From positions 1-55,543 of the forward strand of contig SICN01000006.1 in assembly GCA_009691405.1 (NCBI GenBank): a stretch of DNA of 55,543 bases, written 5' to 3'. Below, piece after piece: positions 1-9,099 of this stretch. Both the position numbers and the translations under genes were made by a program. Position 1 is the stretch's first letter, and each line of letters begins with the position of its first letter. The stretch is from Candidatus Peribacteria bacterium (GTDB lineage: Bacteria > Patescibacteriota > Gracilibacteria > Peribacterales > Peribacteraceae). The notes below the pieces were generated by a model, which saw only the letters and a program-made list of their open reading frames with translations, did no database searches and was not told the DNA's origin.

Positions 1-572
1 AGCGTCGGATCGAGACCGTGTTTGCTTGCAAGCATGCGAGCATAGAATGCAAGTTCGCCTGCTATTTCGACCCCGGTTGCTCCTCCACCGACAACGACGA
101 TGTGCAGGAGCGTGCTTCGCTTTTCGATGCTTGCAATTATCGCTTCCTCAAACGAATCCTGAATGTGCTTTTTGAGCCGCAGTGCCTCTTTTGCGGAGGT
201 CATGCCGTACGAGTGTGCGGAGACCCCTTCGATGCCGAAGGTTGCGCCGACACTTCCGAGCCCGATGATGAGCGTATCGAATCGGTAGTGTAATCCTTCA
301 TTCCCCGTTGCGATTTTCGATGCGAGATCGATCGAAGAAACAGAATCCTTCAGTATCTCCACATCGGTGCCTTCGAAGATGTCGCGGTAGGCAATACACG
401 CTTCCATCGGACAGGAACCGGTAGCGAATCGATACAGTGCTGCGTGATACTCGAAATACGATTTTGGATCGATCAAACGAATGCTCGTGTCTTTCATTTT
501 TTTTCGTGCAAGCGAGAGTGCCGCCTGCACTCCTCCGAACCCTCCGCCGACGATGAGAATCGATTGAGACAT
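1..572 (-). CDS. NADH dehydrogenase-like FAD/NAD(P)-dependent oxidoreductase (partial, runs off window start)
   Basis: Reverse-strand translation begins MSQSILIVGGGFGGVQAALSLARKK (Rossmann GGGFGG) and later has VVVGGGATGVEIAGELA, a second dinucleotide-binding motif. Open to the window edge. Confidence 0.8.
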   Translation of the reverse strand, partial: MSQSILIVGGGFGGVQAALSLARKKMKDTSIRLIDPKSYFEYHAALYRFATGSCPMEACIAYRDIFEGTDVEILKDSVSSIDLASKIATGNEGLHYRFDTLIIGLGSVGATFGIEGVSAHSYGMTSAKEALRLKKHIQDSFEEAIIASIEKRSTLLHIVVVGGGATGVEIAGELAFYARMLASKHGLDPT

Positions 573-722
573 TCTGACGACAGTTATCAGTCCATTATAT
601 CATAATTGAGGAGAAAAGTCATTTATTCCTTGTCTGAAACGGCATGGAAGTCGCCTGCTTCCATTTTCTTTTTCAAAATCCTTCCCTATCATCATGCAGC
701 TTATTTTCTTCCTACCCACAAC

Positions 723-1487
723 ATGACAATGAAAGAACAGACTCAGCAAAATGTGTGGTTTGGCATTTCCATGTTTCTCGGTGGAATCATCGTCGGCGTG
801 GTTCTTGTCAGTGCAAGCGGTGTCACTCCGTTTGGTAGCGGTGCAGCACCGTCAGCCGTTCCAAATGCACCAGAAGCACCACAGGCCCCGCAGGGGAATA
901 TCAACGAAACGATTCTTGCGATCGCAAATGACATTGGCCTCGATGAGGGAAAGTTCAAGGAGTGCATCGCAGCTGGCAAATTCAAGCCGATGTTCGACGA
1001 GCAGATGGCTGCTGCACAGAAGGCGGGTGTGAATGGAACACCCGGAAACATTCTTCTTGATATGAAGACCGGCAATGCACGCGTACTCTCCGGTGCACAG
1101 CCATTTGAAGCATTTAAGAAGAATATCGACGAAATGCTCAAAAATCCGACGGCAAAGAGCACGGATCCGAATACTCCGCAGGCAACGGACGTTCCTCCTG
1201 TTGATTTTGACAAGGATCGTTACCAGGGATCCAAGAGCGCTCGTCTTGCGCTCATCGAGTACTCCGATTACCAGTGTCCTTTCTGCCAGCGCGTGCACCC
1301 GACTCTCAAGCAAATGATGCAGGAGTACGATGGAAAGATCGTCTGGGTGTACAGACATTTCCCTCTCGGTTTCCACCCGAATGCAGTTCCTCTCGCAACG
1401 GCTGCCGAATGCGCAGCTGAGCTTGGAGGCAATGACGCCTTCTGGGCATACACAGACAAGGTCATGACGACGGAGAACTTAAATTAG
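723..1487 (+). CDS. Membrane-anchored DsbA-family thioredoxin-fold protein with circularly permuted domain order
   Basis: N-terminal TM (VWFGISMFLGGIIVGVVLV). The DsbA C-half (ILAIANDIGLDEGKFKECI...GVNGTPG...GAQPFEAFKKNIDEML) precedes the N-half (LALIEYSDYQCPFCQRVHP...WVYRHFPLGFHPNA). Start taken as MTMKEQ. Confidence 0.85.
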   Translation: MTMKEQTQQNVWFGISMFLGGIIVGVVLVSASGVTPFGSGAAPSAVPNAPEAPQAPQGNINETILAIANDIGLDEGKFKECIAAGKFKPMFDEQMAAAQKAGVNGTPGNILLDMKTGNARVLSGAQPFEAFKKNIDEMLKNPTAKSTDPNTPQATDVPPVDFDKDRYQGSKSARLALIEYSDYQCPFCQRVHPTLKQMMQEYDGKIVWVYRHFPLGFHPNAVPLATAAECAAELGGNDAFWAYTDKVMTTENLN

Positions 1488-1502
1488 TATCATCAAGAGC
1501 TT

Positions 1503-1535
1503 AAAAGCCAGATTCCAAATTGGAATCTGGCTTTT
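1503..1535. terminator. Perfect 16-bp-arm inverted repeat between convergent genes (probable bidirectional terminator)
   Basis: AAAAGCCAGATTCCAA-A-TTGGAATCTGGCTTTT, with A-tract on one side and T-tract on the other. Confidence 0.75.
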
Positions 1536-1555
1536 GGCATTTGGAATTTCGAAGG

Positions 1556-2755
1556 TCACACCGTGAACATTCCCTTCTCAAAAATGACTTTCTTTCCTCC
1601 ATCCGGCAGCAGTGCGGTGACTGTCCTGTCTTCCGTGGAGATGATATCCGTGTGCTCTGGAGACTCGTTGAAGCCCATTGCTTCCCATTCCGCATCGGTC
1701 GGAAGACTCTGATCTCCTGTAAAGCTGTCTTTGTAGGCGCGACCGAGTGCCAGGTGGGTGTTGCCGAATTCTCCGCCGACATTTTCATCGAAGAGCGTAT
1801 TCGCCATAAAGCGGGTGATGCGTGAAAATCGCTTGTCCGTCAGGGAGTACTCGCCGATCTTATTTGCATTGCTGCGACTGATCATGCTGTCCAATACCGC
1901 CTGTCCTTCCCCGGCTTTTGCACTCACAACGAGTCCGTCTCTGAACTCGAGCGTGACATCACGAAGAATATTTCCGTAACGGTAGAGGGGCTGGTTAAAA
2001 TAAATTTTCCCGTTCGTTCCCCTCCAGTCGGGGGAAATGAAAAGCTCGAAACTGGGGATATTTCTGCAGCTGCCTCCGAGCCACTTCCGATTCGCCCCCA
2101 GTTTTACCGTGAGATCGATGTTCTTCCCGGACACGTGAACCGATTCGATGCTGAGAGCGTCGAGCTCTTTCTTCACTCGATCTTGTTCACGTTGTATTTT
2201 CTTCCACTCGGAAACCGGATCATTCGCATCGAGGTAGCACGCACGGATGATCTGACCCCAGTATTCCTCGAGACTCATGCCTGCCTCCCTTGCCATGGCT
2301 TCGGTTCCGTAGAGTGCTAGCGTCCAGGAGTACTTTCCGTCCTGCTCCTTTCGATTGAGCCAGTCTCTGTACTTTCGCTTCGAATCCATTGACTTGAAAA
2401 TCTTAGCCGGATCGATGCCCTGAAGATTTCTTGGATTCGGATCGGCAATGATCGACACGGAATGGTCGAGTAAATCGGCTTCTGCTCGCTTGTAGGCCTC
2501 CGGAAAGTGCAGAAGCTGATCTTCCGAAGCATACTCAAAAAAAGTCCGATCGATTTCCGTTGGGATGAAGAGAATCTTCGGATACGCGCCGCACTGCAGT
2601 ACTGCACGCATCAATTCCGGGAGAAGCGGCTTCGCCGCGTCCGGGATGCAGAGCTGGACGGTTTCTCTTGGCTTTGCGCCTTCTCCCCCTCCCAATGCGA
2701 ATTTCACGAGCAGATCTGCGTACTTGCCGAGGATCGACGAAGACGGCTGAAACAT
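1556..2755 (-). CDS. M29-family (AmpS-like) aminopeptidase
   Basis: MFQPSSSILGKYADLLVKFALGGGEGAKPRETVQL start; GGSCRNIPSFELFISPDW, GEFGNTHLALGRAYKDSF and TDIISTEDRTVTALLPDG are M29-like motifs. The 542-aa ORF upstream extension is probably not coding. Confidence 0.8.
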   Translation of the reverse strand: MFQPSSSILGKYADLLVKFALGGGEGAKPRETVQLCIPDAAKPLLPELMRAVLQCGAYPKILFIPTEIDRTFFEYASEDQLLHFPEAYKRAEADLLDHSVSIIADPNPRNLQGIDPAKIFKSMDSKRKYRDWLNRKEQDGKYSWTLALYGTEAMAREAGMSLEEYWGQIIRACYLDANDPVSEWKKIQREQDRVKKELDALSIESVHVSGKNIDLTVKLGANRKWLGGSCRNIPSFELFISPDWRGTNGKIYFNQPLYRYGNILRDVTLEFRDGLVVSAKAGEGQAVLDSMISRSNANKIGEYSLTDKRFSRITRFMANTLFDENVGGEFGNTHLALGRAYKDSFTGDQSLPTDAEWEAMGFNESPEHTDIISTEDRTVTALLPDGGKKVIFEKGMFTV

Positions 2756-2851
2756 TGGAAGCACTCTACACAAAATGAGTCTTCGTGGACAGAGTGCGTT
2801 TGTCACTTTTACGCTCATGCTGTATGCTGCGCACGTTTTCTCCCCCAATCC

Positions 2852-3940
2852 ATGAAACGCTTTTTTCCGGTCACTTTTGTCCTTGCGGCAGTCATTGCAC
2901 TCGCATCGTGTTCCTTCAATTCTTCTTCTCCTTTGCAGGAGCAGAGCTCTTCTTCCACTGGCTCGGGAACCGGCATTACGGAGACGGGATCCGCCGTCAT
3001 CATTCCGACTCGCAATGTGAGTTATATCGGTACAGTGGGTGAAATAGGAGTGTCGATCTATCAGCAAGGTACGCATAAACTTGTGCTCGATGACGGGCAG
3101 TTCATTCTTCTCGAGTCGACGGATGCAAATCTCAGTCTCAATGTGTATCTCGAGAAACGCGTCGAAGTGCGCGGCTCCGTGCAACCCACGGTGGAGGGAA
3201 ACGGTGAGATCATGCGTGTCGAAGAGGTAACGGTTCTCGAGTCTGCAAGCAGTGAAGCTGCGTCCGTTACTGCGTCATCGGCTCGCTCGATGTGCGGTGG
3301 CATTGCAGGTCTTCCCTGCCAAGCGGGCTTCGTCTGCGTCGATGATGCCACGGACAGCTGCGACCCGACAGCGGGAGGAGCAGATTGTTCCGGTGTTTGC
3401 GTACATCAGCCGGAGGCTTCGTCATCGAAGGCGACCTCTGTTGCCTCTTCCAAGGTCGCTTCTTCCGTTCCGCCTCCTGCATCATCGTCAATTGCCCCTG
3501 CTTCTTCTGCAGCACAAAGTTCGGCAACGACCGTGAATTCGCTCGAGGCGCAGATTGTCCTCATGGCAAAGCAGAAGTACGTTGAGCCGGTTCTATGGAC
3601 ACAGAAGTACTGCTCGAGTCACACCGGCTTTTGCATTCCGGCGCACAAGAATTGGTACTTCAAATCTTTTGGCGCGACGACGAGCAATACTTGGCACGTA
3701 GAGTTCGGCATGTCGTCGATCGATGCTCTGCACTCCGGAGCGATTGTTCTCAATCTTGTGTCCGGCAGTTCCGCTTCGATGGATGCGGTCGACGGACAGG
3801 TAAAGCTGCAAGGTGCAGATGTCGTTGGTTTCAAGGACTGGACCGGAGGAATGCATTTTGAGCTCATTGCCGATGCCCGTCTGAAGGATGCGATTATGTA
3901 CATGTTGCAAGCGATCACTCCGTATTCCACCGGAGAGTAA
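2852..3940 (+). CDS. Secreted lipoprotein with Ser-rich linker and Cys-rich (CGGIAGLPC...GGADCSGVC) module
   Basis: MKRFFPVTFVLAAVIALASCSF lipobox; MCGGIAGLPCQAGFVCVDDATDSCDPTAGGADCSGVC; low-complexity S/A/P linker. Confidence 0.75.
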   Translation: MKRFFPVTFVLAAVIALASCSFNSSSPLQEQSSSSTGSGTGITETGSAVIIPTRNVSYIGTVGEIGVSIYQQGTHKLVLDDGQFILLESTDANLSLNVYLEKRVEVRGSVQPTVEGNGEIMRVEEVTVLESASSEAASVTASSARSMCGGIAGLPCQAGFVCVDDATDSCDPTAGGADCSGVCVHQPEASSSKATSVASSKVASSVPPPASSSIAPASSAAQSSATTVNSLEAQIVLMAKQKYVEPVLWTQKYCSSHTGFCIPAHKNWYFKSFGATTSNTWHVEFGMSSIDALHSGAIVLNLVSGSSASMDAVDGQVKLQGADVVGFKDWTGGMHFELIADARLKDAIMYMLQAITPYSTGE

Positions 3941-3954
3941 ACACCCCCGACACT

Positions 3955-4734
3955 ATGTCTGCCTTCACCTATCGTGCTATCAATGATGACAGCAAAGAGA
4001 TTCGAGGGCAGATCGATGCTTCTGACCTCACCAGTGCCAAGCAGGCCCTCGAAGCGCTGCATCTTGATGTTGTGGAAATTCACGAGGCCTCCAGATCAGC
4101 AGGTGCCGCTGTAGACCCGGAGCCCCAGGAACAGCCGGTGCTGAGGACGACATTCGCTTTCGAGGGAACAGACACTGCAAAGAACATTCGTCGCGGAACA
4201 CTTCAGGCGGAAACGAAATATCAGGCGTTCGAGAAGTTGAAGCACGATCAGAAACTTTTCGTGACGATGTTGTCCCCTCTTGGAGTCACACCGCAGTACA
4301 GGGACAACGATCTTGAGAACTGGCAGCGTAAGGAGATTGTTGTCGAGAAGCCAACGAAATCGATTCGTTTCACCGTTCCCGATGTTTCGAAACCGGCTCC
4401 CGTACAAAGTGTTGCTCCGGCCTCCGCTCCGGAAGGGCACGTGTATCACCCGCTCGTCTCGACTCTTCGGGTGTATGCCGGTTGGCTGCTCGCGTGGTAC
4501 GGTCTCTTCGTCGCTCTTGGGTATTACGCTCATGAACGAATGCTCTCGTGGAATCTTCCATTCGTCGAAGCATTCTTTCTCTCTCCGCTTATCTTCAGTT
4601 TCATCGTCGCCATCTTCCTCTTCCTGTCGCTTGGAAGCATCCACAGGGTTATCTGCGGTCGCTGGCTCAGTCGCATCGTTCTCGGATCGCTCGGAATCGG
4701 TGCGTTTGCGTTGACACGGCTCAGCGTGTTCTAG
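3955..4734 (+). CDS. Membrane protein with two GspF/PilC N-terminus-like segments
   Basis: MSAFTYRAINDDSKEIRGQIDASDLTSAKQALEALHLDVVEI resembles the GspF/PilC N-terminus; a second similar segment TTFAFEGTDTAKNIRRGTLQAETKYQAFEKLKHDQKLFVTML is followed by about 3 TM helices. Confidence 0.55.
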   Translation: MSAFTYRAINDDSKEIRGQIDASDLTSAKQALEALHLDVVEIHEASRSAGAAVDPEPQEQPVLRTTFAFEGTDTAKNIRRGTLQAETKYQAFEKLKHDQKLFVTMLSPLGVTPQYRDNDLENWQRKEIVVEKPTKSIRFTVPDVSKPAPVQSVAPASAPEGHVYHPLVSTLRVYAGWLLAWYGLFVALGYYAHERMLSWNLPFVEAFFLSPLIFSFIVAIFLFLSLGSIHRVICGRWLSRIVLGSLGIGAFALTRLSVF

Positions 4735-5369
4735 AGACCAAGCTGCTTCCTGATGTCATCTGCTTGGGACTGCTCCTGCTTCTTTGCGGCTGTTTGAACG
4801 TAGAGAGCCTGCAAATCTTTCCAGTCTTCGGCATGCTTCTTCTCCAGCTGCTGAAGATGCTTGAGGTGTTTGGGCGAGAGCTGACTGAACTTGTATTTCT
4901 CCTCTTCGAGAATCTTCTGAAGTTCATCGATCTGAAACTGACTGAGCTTCGGGATCGCCTGAATGATGCGCCACTTTTCGTCTCTGGTCAGAGAGATTGA
5001 ACCGCGCAGAAGTGCGAGGAACTTCTGCTCATCGAAGTTCGTTTCCGGGTGAGCTGGAACGACGACTTTGTCATTGTTGAGTACGATCATCACCGATCCG
5101 AAACGATAATTGCCGATCTCGGCAAGAATCTTGATGTCCTCGTCGTCATACCCTGCATCTTTCGTTGCGGCGGTTCCGACAGGAGGAGGAGGCGGGCTGG
5201 TGTCCTGAACAGGAGGATTTGCACCACCTTGACCTTGTTGCCCTTGTCCGCCAGCCTGTGAAGCAGGAGGAGGCGGAGGAGAACCGAAAACCTGGGTGGG
5301 GTCCAAACCTTCATTCGGAACCGGGTCACCGGGTTTTGGAGGATTAGCTCCTTGTTGCTGATCAGCCAT
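4731..5369 (-). CDS. Hypothetical protein, P/G/Q-rich N-terminus and charged helical C-terminus
   Basis: Full-length ORF, MADQQQGANPPKPGDPVPNEGLDPTQVFGSPPPPP start, convergent with upstream CDS. Confidence 0.6.
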   Translation of the reverse strand: MADQQQGANPPKPGDPVPNEGLDPTQVFGSPPPPPASQAGGQGQQGQGGANPPVQDTSPPPPPVGTAATKDAGYDDEDIKILAEIGNYRFGSVMIVLNNDKVVVPAHPETNFDEQKFLALLRGSISLTRDEKWRIIQAIPKLSQFQIDELQKILEEEKYKFSQLSPKHLKHLQQLEKKHAEDWKDLQALYVQTAAKKQEQSQADDIRKQLGL

Positions 5370-5409
5370 AGAAAAAAGCGGAAAGTATGGTGAGTTTATA
5401 CCCCATCCT

Positions 5410-5862
5410 TCAATGCTTCAAGTGATACAGTGCAATGCCAAGCGCGACCGAAACGTTCAGCGATTCTTTTTTCCCGAACATGGGAATGTGCACGACTGTA
5501 TCGGAGGCTTTGAGCAATGCATCGGAAACGCCGAGTACTTCGTGACCGACGATCAGGCAGACCGGTTTTTTTGGAAAATAGCCTGAGAGCGGCAGAGAAT
5601 TTCCAGTGATTTCGAGTGCGACGATTTCGTAGCCCTCTCTGCGACGCTCATCGATGACAGTGATCGGGTCTTTCGATGTCGACCACGGGATAGTGTTTTC
5701 CGCACCCAGTGCTGTCTTGCTGATTTCTTCCCTGGGTGGCAATGCCGTGTATCCCGTCAGGTGAATGTGTGCAACACCGAATGCGTCCGCCGTGCGGAAG
5801 AACGACCCGATGTTCCAGAGCGATCGAATATTGTGAGCGATAAGGATGATCGCCGGTTTCAT
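5410..5862 (-). CDS. SpoU/TrmH-family RNA 2'-O-methyltransferase
   Basis: LIAHNIRSLWNIGSFFRTADAFG, CLIVGHEVLGVSDALL and VHIPMFGKKESLNVSVALGIALYHL are SpoU motifs. Confidence 0.92.
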   Translation of the reverse strand: MKPAIILIAHNIRSLWNIGSFFRTADAFGVAHIHLTGYTALPPREEISKTALGAENTIPWSTSKDPITVIDERRREGYEIVALEITGNSLPLSGYFPKKPVCLIVGHEVLGVSDALLKASDTVVHIPMFGKKESLNVSVALGIALYHLKH

Positions 5863-5863
5863 A

Positions 5864-7111
5864 TCAGCTCATGATCTGGAGTGAGCTTGCGTGGGAATTG
5901 CAGAACACCTGGGAGAGGTCTCGTTTCAGGAGGCTTTCCTTGCCCACCGACCGGCAGTCGTAGCAAACTCCCGTCTCGGCACCCTTCCCAAGCTTCGTTC
6001 CCGCCGTATCGGGCTCATCGCGCCTGAGGAGTGTGATGCCAGAAAGAACGCTCTTGTCGGTCGCAGAAAGCTCCTTCCGCTCACTGTTCCAACGGTAGAT
6101 TGATCCCCTCTTCCGAACGTACGCAATTTCCTTATTCGGATTGAAGAATGAGAGCGCCGACAGGAGCTCTTCCACTCTGTCTTCTGCAAGTCCGACGTAG
6201 CGATATTGCTTGAGTGCAAGAGACGGCTCGATTCGTCTCGCAGCCTGTTCCACTGTTCTCTCTTCGTTGTTCGTAATCACCGTATCGATAAAAATTTCAA
6301 CGGGCAGAGGAGATCTGCTCTTCAGGACGGTCATCCCCGCATCAGCAGTTGCCTTCGCATCACTCTTCACTCTTCCTTTCGTTTCTATCCAACGCAGGAC
6401 GGAGAGAAAATACGGATCTCCGAGCGTTGTCCTCTCGGGATGCGGCATCAAGGCAACGACATTCCCTTGCGTATTGCAGATACCGGCGATTCCGAGCATC
6501 GAACCATTTGGGGTTGTCGGCGCACTCGCATCGACTTGTCCTTGGGCATCGGAATAGCAGAAGGCAATCTGGTCTTCCTTCTTCAGTTCGGCGATCAGGT
6601 CTTTGTCTCTGGTTACGAATCTTCCTTCACCGTGTGCAATGGGAATGTGGAGGGTGCCAGACCAGTTTGATGTCGCACAACGACCGAGTTTGCACGTGCG
6701 CGTGACCCAAACCCATTCATTGAGAAAACCGGGGGATGTCACGGTGCCGTCGGTTTTCTTGATTGCATTGTGAGCGAGGCACATTCGGAGTCCGTCCCCA
6801 AGCGGGATGAGTCCACTCTCCACGAGTACCTGAGCTCCATTGCAGTTCCCGATGATGACTTTTCCTTTTGCTGATTCCTCTCGCATGAAGCGAAACAGCG
6901 GATCCCTCGCGGCAACCATGCCGGATCTCCCGCGGTCTTCGTAGCTGAAACCTGCACCGAAGAAGTATCCGTCTGTGTCCCTCAGCTTCTCCAGAGAATC
7001 ATTCCAACGGAAGACGAAGCCGTCGAATCCGCAGCGCTTGAGGGTGCGCATATTGTCGATTTCACCGTTGCTTCCGGGAAAAGACGGAATGGCGAAGAGA
7101 GGTTTCCTCAT
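5864..7111 (-). CDS. purQ: Phosphoribosylformylglycinamidine synthase glutaminase subunit (PurQ-like) with about 170-aa C-terminal extension
   Basis: Glutaminase motifs GNCNGAQVLVESGL and PHPERTTLGDPYFLSVLRW; C-terminal extension VEIFIDTVITNNEERTVEQAARRIEPSLALKQYRYVGL... Confidence 0.8.
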   Translation of the reverse strand: MRKPLFAIPSFPGSNGEIDNMRTLKRCGFDGFVFRWNDSLEKLRDTDGYFFGAGFSYEDRGRSGMVAARDPLFRFMREESAKGKVIIGNCNGAQVLVESGLIPLGDGLRMCLAHNAIKKTDGTVTSPGFLNEWVWVTRTCKLGRCATSNWSGTLHIPIAHGEGRFVTRDKDLIAELKKEDQIAFCYSDAQGQVDASAPTTPNGSMLGIAGICNTQGNVVALMPHPERTTLGDPYFLSVLRWIETKGRVKSDAKATADAGMTVLKSRSPLPVEIFIDTVITNNEERTVEQAARRIEPSLALKQYRYVGLAEDRVEELLSALSFFNPNKEIAYVRKRGSIYRWNSERKELSATDKSVLSGITLLRRDEPDTAGTKLGKGAETGVCYDCRSVGKESLLKRDLSQVFCNSHASSLQIMS

Positions 7112-7190
7112 ACCTGAATACTACAGGCAAAATTCCAAATTTCAGAAGCCAAAATCCAACATAGTTCACATGGTCTTGGATTTTGGTTTT

Positions 7191-7730
7191 TCATACTGTC
7201 ATCACCTCTTTCTCCTTCTGTTTGGCTGACTCATCGATCTGCACATTGACCTGATCGACCAAATGCTGAAGTTCCTTTTGCACACGTTCCTTCTCGTCCT
7301 CCTCCGCAATTTCTTTTGCTTCATCATTGGCGCTCTGCCTGTCCTGGCGGATCCGAATTTTTGCGTGCTCCGCAAGCTCTTTCACGATTTTTGTGACTTG
7401 CTTCCTTCGTTCTTCTGTCATGGGAGGATAATTGAGACGGATGACAATGCCGTCATTGACAGGATTGACGCCAATATTGGCAATCTGGATCGCCTTCTCG
7501 ATATCACCCAGAACCGATTTGTCCCATGGCTGAATGACGATACTCCGTGCGTCTTGCACTGCAATGCTTGCCACTCCTTTCAACTCCATTCTCTGTCCGT
7601 ATGCTTCGACTGCAATGTGCTCGATCGTTGCGGCATTGGCGCGTCCGGTTTGCAATTTCCCAAACTCCGAATGGAGATGGTCGAGCGTCTTTTTACTGTG
7701 CTCACTGAAGAGCTGAAGTGCAGGATGCAT
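7191..7730 (-). CDS. frr: Ribosome recycling factor
   Basis: HLHSEFGKLQTGRANAATIEHIAVEAYG...RLNYPPMTEERRKQVTKIVKELAEHAKIRIRQDR. Confidence 0.95.
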   Translation of the reverse strand: MHPALQLFSEHSKKTLDHLHSEFGKLQTGRANAATIEHIAVEAYGQRMELKGVASIAVQDARSIVIQPWDKSVLGDIEKAIQIANIGVNPVNDGIVIRLNYPPMTEERRKQVTKIVKELAEHAKIRIRQDRQSANDEAKEIAEEDEKERVQKELQHLVDQVNVQIDESAKQKEKEVMTV

Positions 7731-7751
7731 ACGAACGAAGTGTAGCACGGA

Positions 7752-8456
7752 TTAATCTTTTACAACGGTGCCAACCTTTTTCCCCAATGCCGCATCGAGC
7801 AGTGCCCCTTTTTTCGCAAAATTAAAGACGACGATCGGAAGATTTTGTTCCCTACAAAGACTGAACGCGGATTGATCCATCACCTTCAGGTTTTGCTCGA
7901 TGACCTGCTGGAATGTGACGCTCTCGTACTTCTTCGCATTCTTGAATTTGTTCGGATCCTTGTCGTAGATTCCGTCGACGTTCGATGCCTTGAGGATGAC
8001 ATTGCACTCGAGCTCCAGTGCTCTGAGCGCCGCTGCCGAATCGGTCGTGAAGTAGGGATTGCCGGTTCCCCCCGCGCAAATCACAATGCGTTTCTTCTCG
8101 AGATGTCTCTCAGCTCTGCGCCTGAGGTACGGTTCTGCGAGCTGTGGCACATTGATCGCAGAGCATACGCGAGTGACCGCTCCAAGTTTTTCGATGGCCG
8201 ATTGCAAAGCGACGGCGTTCATGATCGTCGCAAGCATCCCCATCGCATCACTTGCTGTGCGCTCGATGCCGCTCTCCGTCGTGTCTCGATAGCGCCAAAT
8301 GTTCCCTGCGCCGATGACGATGATGATTTGGATCCCCTTCTCCCACACGCTGAAAATCTGCGAAGCGATCGCATGCAATTTCTCATAGTCAAACCCAAAA
8401 CCGTCGGCGAGCGCTTCGCCTGAGATTTTGAGAAGGACGCGCTTGTACGTAGTCAT
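7752..8456 (-). CDS. pyrH: Uridylate kinase
   Basis: YKRVLLKISGEALADGFGFDYEKLHAIA..., GTGNPYFTTDSAAALRALELECNVILKASNVDGIYDKDP; adjacent to frr. Confidence 0.95.
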   Translation of the reverse strand: MTTYKRVLLKISGEALADGFGFDYEKLHAIASQIFSVWEKGIQIIIVIGAGNIWRYRDTTESGIERTASDAMGMLATIMNAVALQSAIEKLGAVTRVCSAINVPQLAEPYLRRRAERHLEKKRIVICAGGTGNPYFTTDSAAALRALELECNVILKASNVDGIYDKDPNKFKNAKKYESVTFQQVIEQNLKVMDQSAFSLCREQNLPIVVFNFAKKGALLDAALGKKVGTVVKD

Positions 8457-8466
8457 AGGTTCGAGC

Positions 8467-8997
8467 CTAGGGTATCGGATTCGGTGTCTTCGTGTCCACT
8501 GCAGGCGGAGGTGTGCTGACCACTGTTACGGAACCTGTCTCCGGCTTTGCCTGTGGTTTCTTTGTCGAGGCGACGACTTTCTTGAGCCAATTCATGAGAA
8601 TGTGCAGCACGTCTGAGAGCGACATCTCCCCTCTCGACAACGGACCGACAAGTGGCACATCTCGCATCTGTCCATTGGCGGCATTGAGAAAACCGAGAAG
8701 CATTCCCGCAACGACGATGAACATAAGGTAAGAACCGATGCCGGGAATCAGGCTGACTGGGATACTGAGGAGAAACAGGATGATTCCCTGCTTGCTGTGG
8801 TACCGGATGAATGAGGAATCTTTCCTCGAAAAGTAAATGATGACGGACATGATCCATACGTAACTGAATGCCGCGACATCTTTATTGATGCGGATGTCCG
8901 CCTGCTCTGGAGTTTCGTTCGGTGGTGTTTGCGCTGTTTCCATCCTTCTATGATAGCACACATCAGGATTATTTGCCATTTCCTCTTCATCATTCAA
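8467..8997 (-). CDS. DUF4870/Tic20-like small membrane protein
   Basis: INKDVAAFSYVWIMSVIIYFSRKDSSFIRYHSKQGIILFLLSIPVSLIPGIGSYLMFIVVAGMLL. True start may be an internal Met. Confidence 0.7.
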   Translation of the reverse strand: MNDEEEMANNPDVCYHRRMETAQTPPNETPEQADIRINKDVAAFSYVWIMSVIIYFSRKDSSFIRYHSKQGIILFLLSIPVSLIPGIGSYLMFIVVAGMLLGFLNAANGQMRDVPLVGPLSRGEMSLSDVLHILMNWLKKVVASTKKPQAKPETGSVTVVSTPPPAVDTKTPNPIP

Positions 8998-9022
8998 TCA
9001 CAATAATTCATACTCTCTGTGA

Positions 9023-9099
9023 GCTCCCGTAGCTCAGTTGGATAGAGCAGCAGGTTTCTAACCTGTTGGTCGCAGGTTCAAGTCCTGCCGGGAGCACCA
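9023..9099 (+). tRNA. tRNA-Arg (anticodon UCU), CCA encoded
   Basis: GCTCCCG...GCAGG TTTCTAA CCTGT...GCAGGTTCAAGTCCTGC CGGGAGC A CCA; full cloverleaf. Confidence 0.95.

Noticed and set aside
2756-3184. N-terminal extension of the 542-aa aminopeptidase ORF
   Set aside because: Overlaps the divergent lipoprotein gene antisense; M29 homology begins at MFQPSSS.
7149-7186. CCAAAATCCAA/TTGGATTTTGG inverted repeat after frr as an unusual element
   Set aside because: Best explained as an ordinary intergenic terminator-type hairpin.
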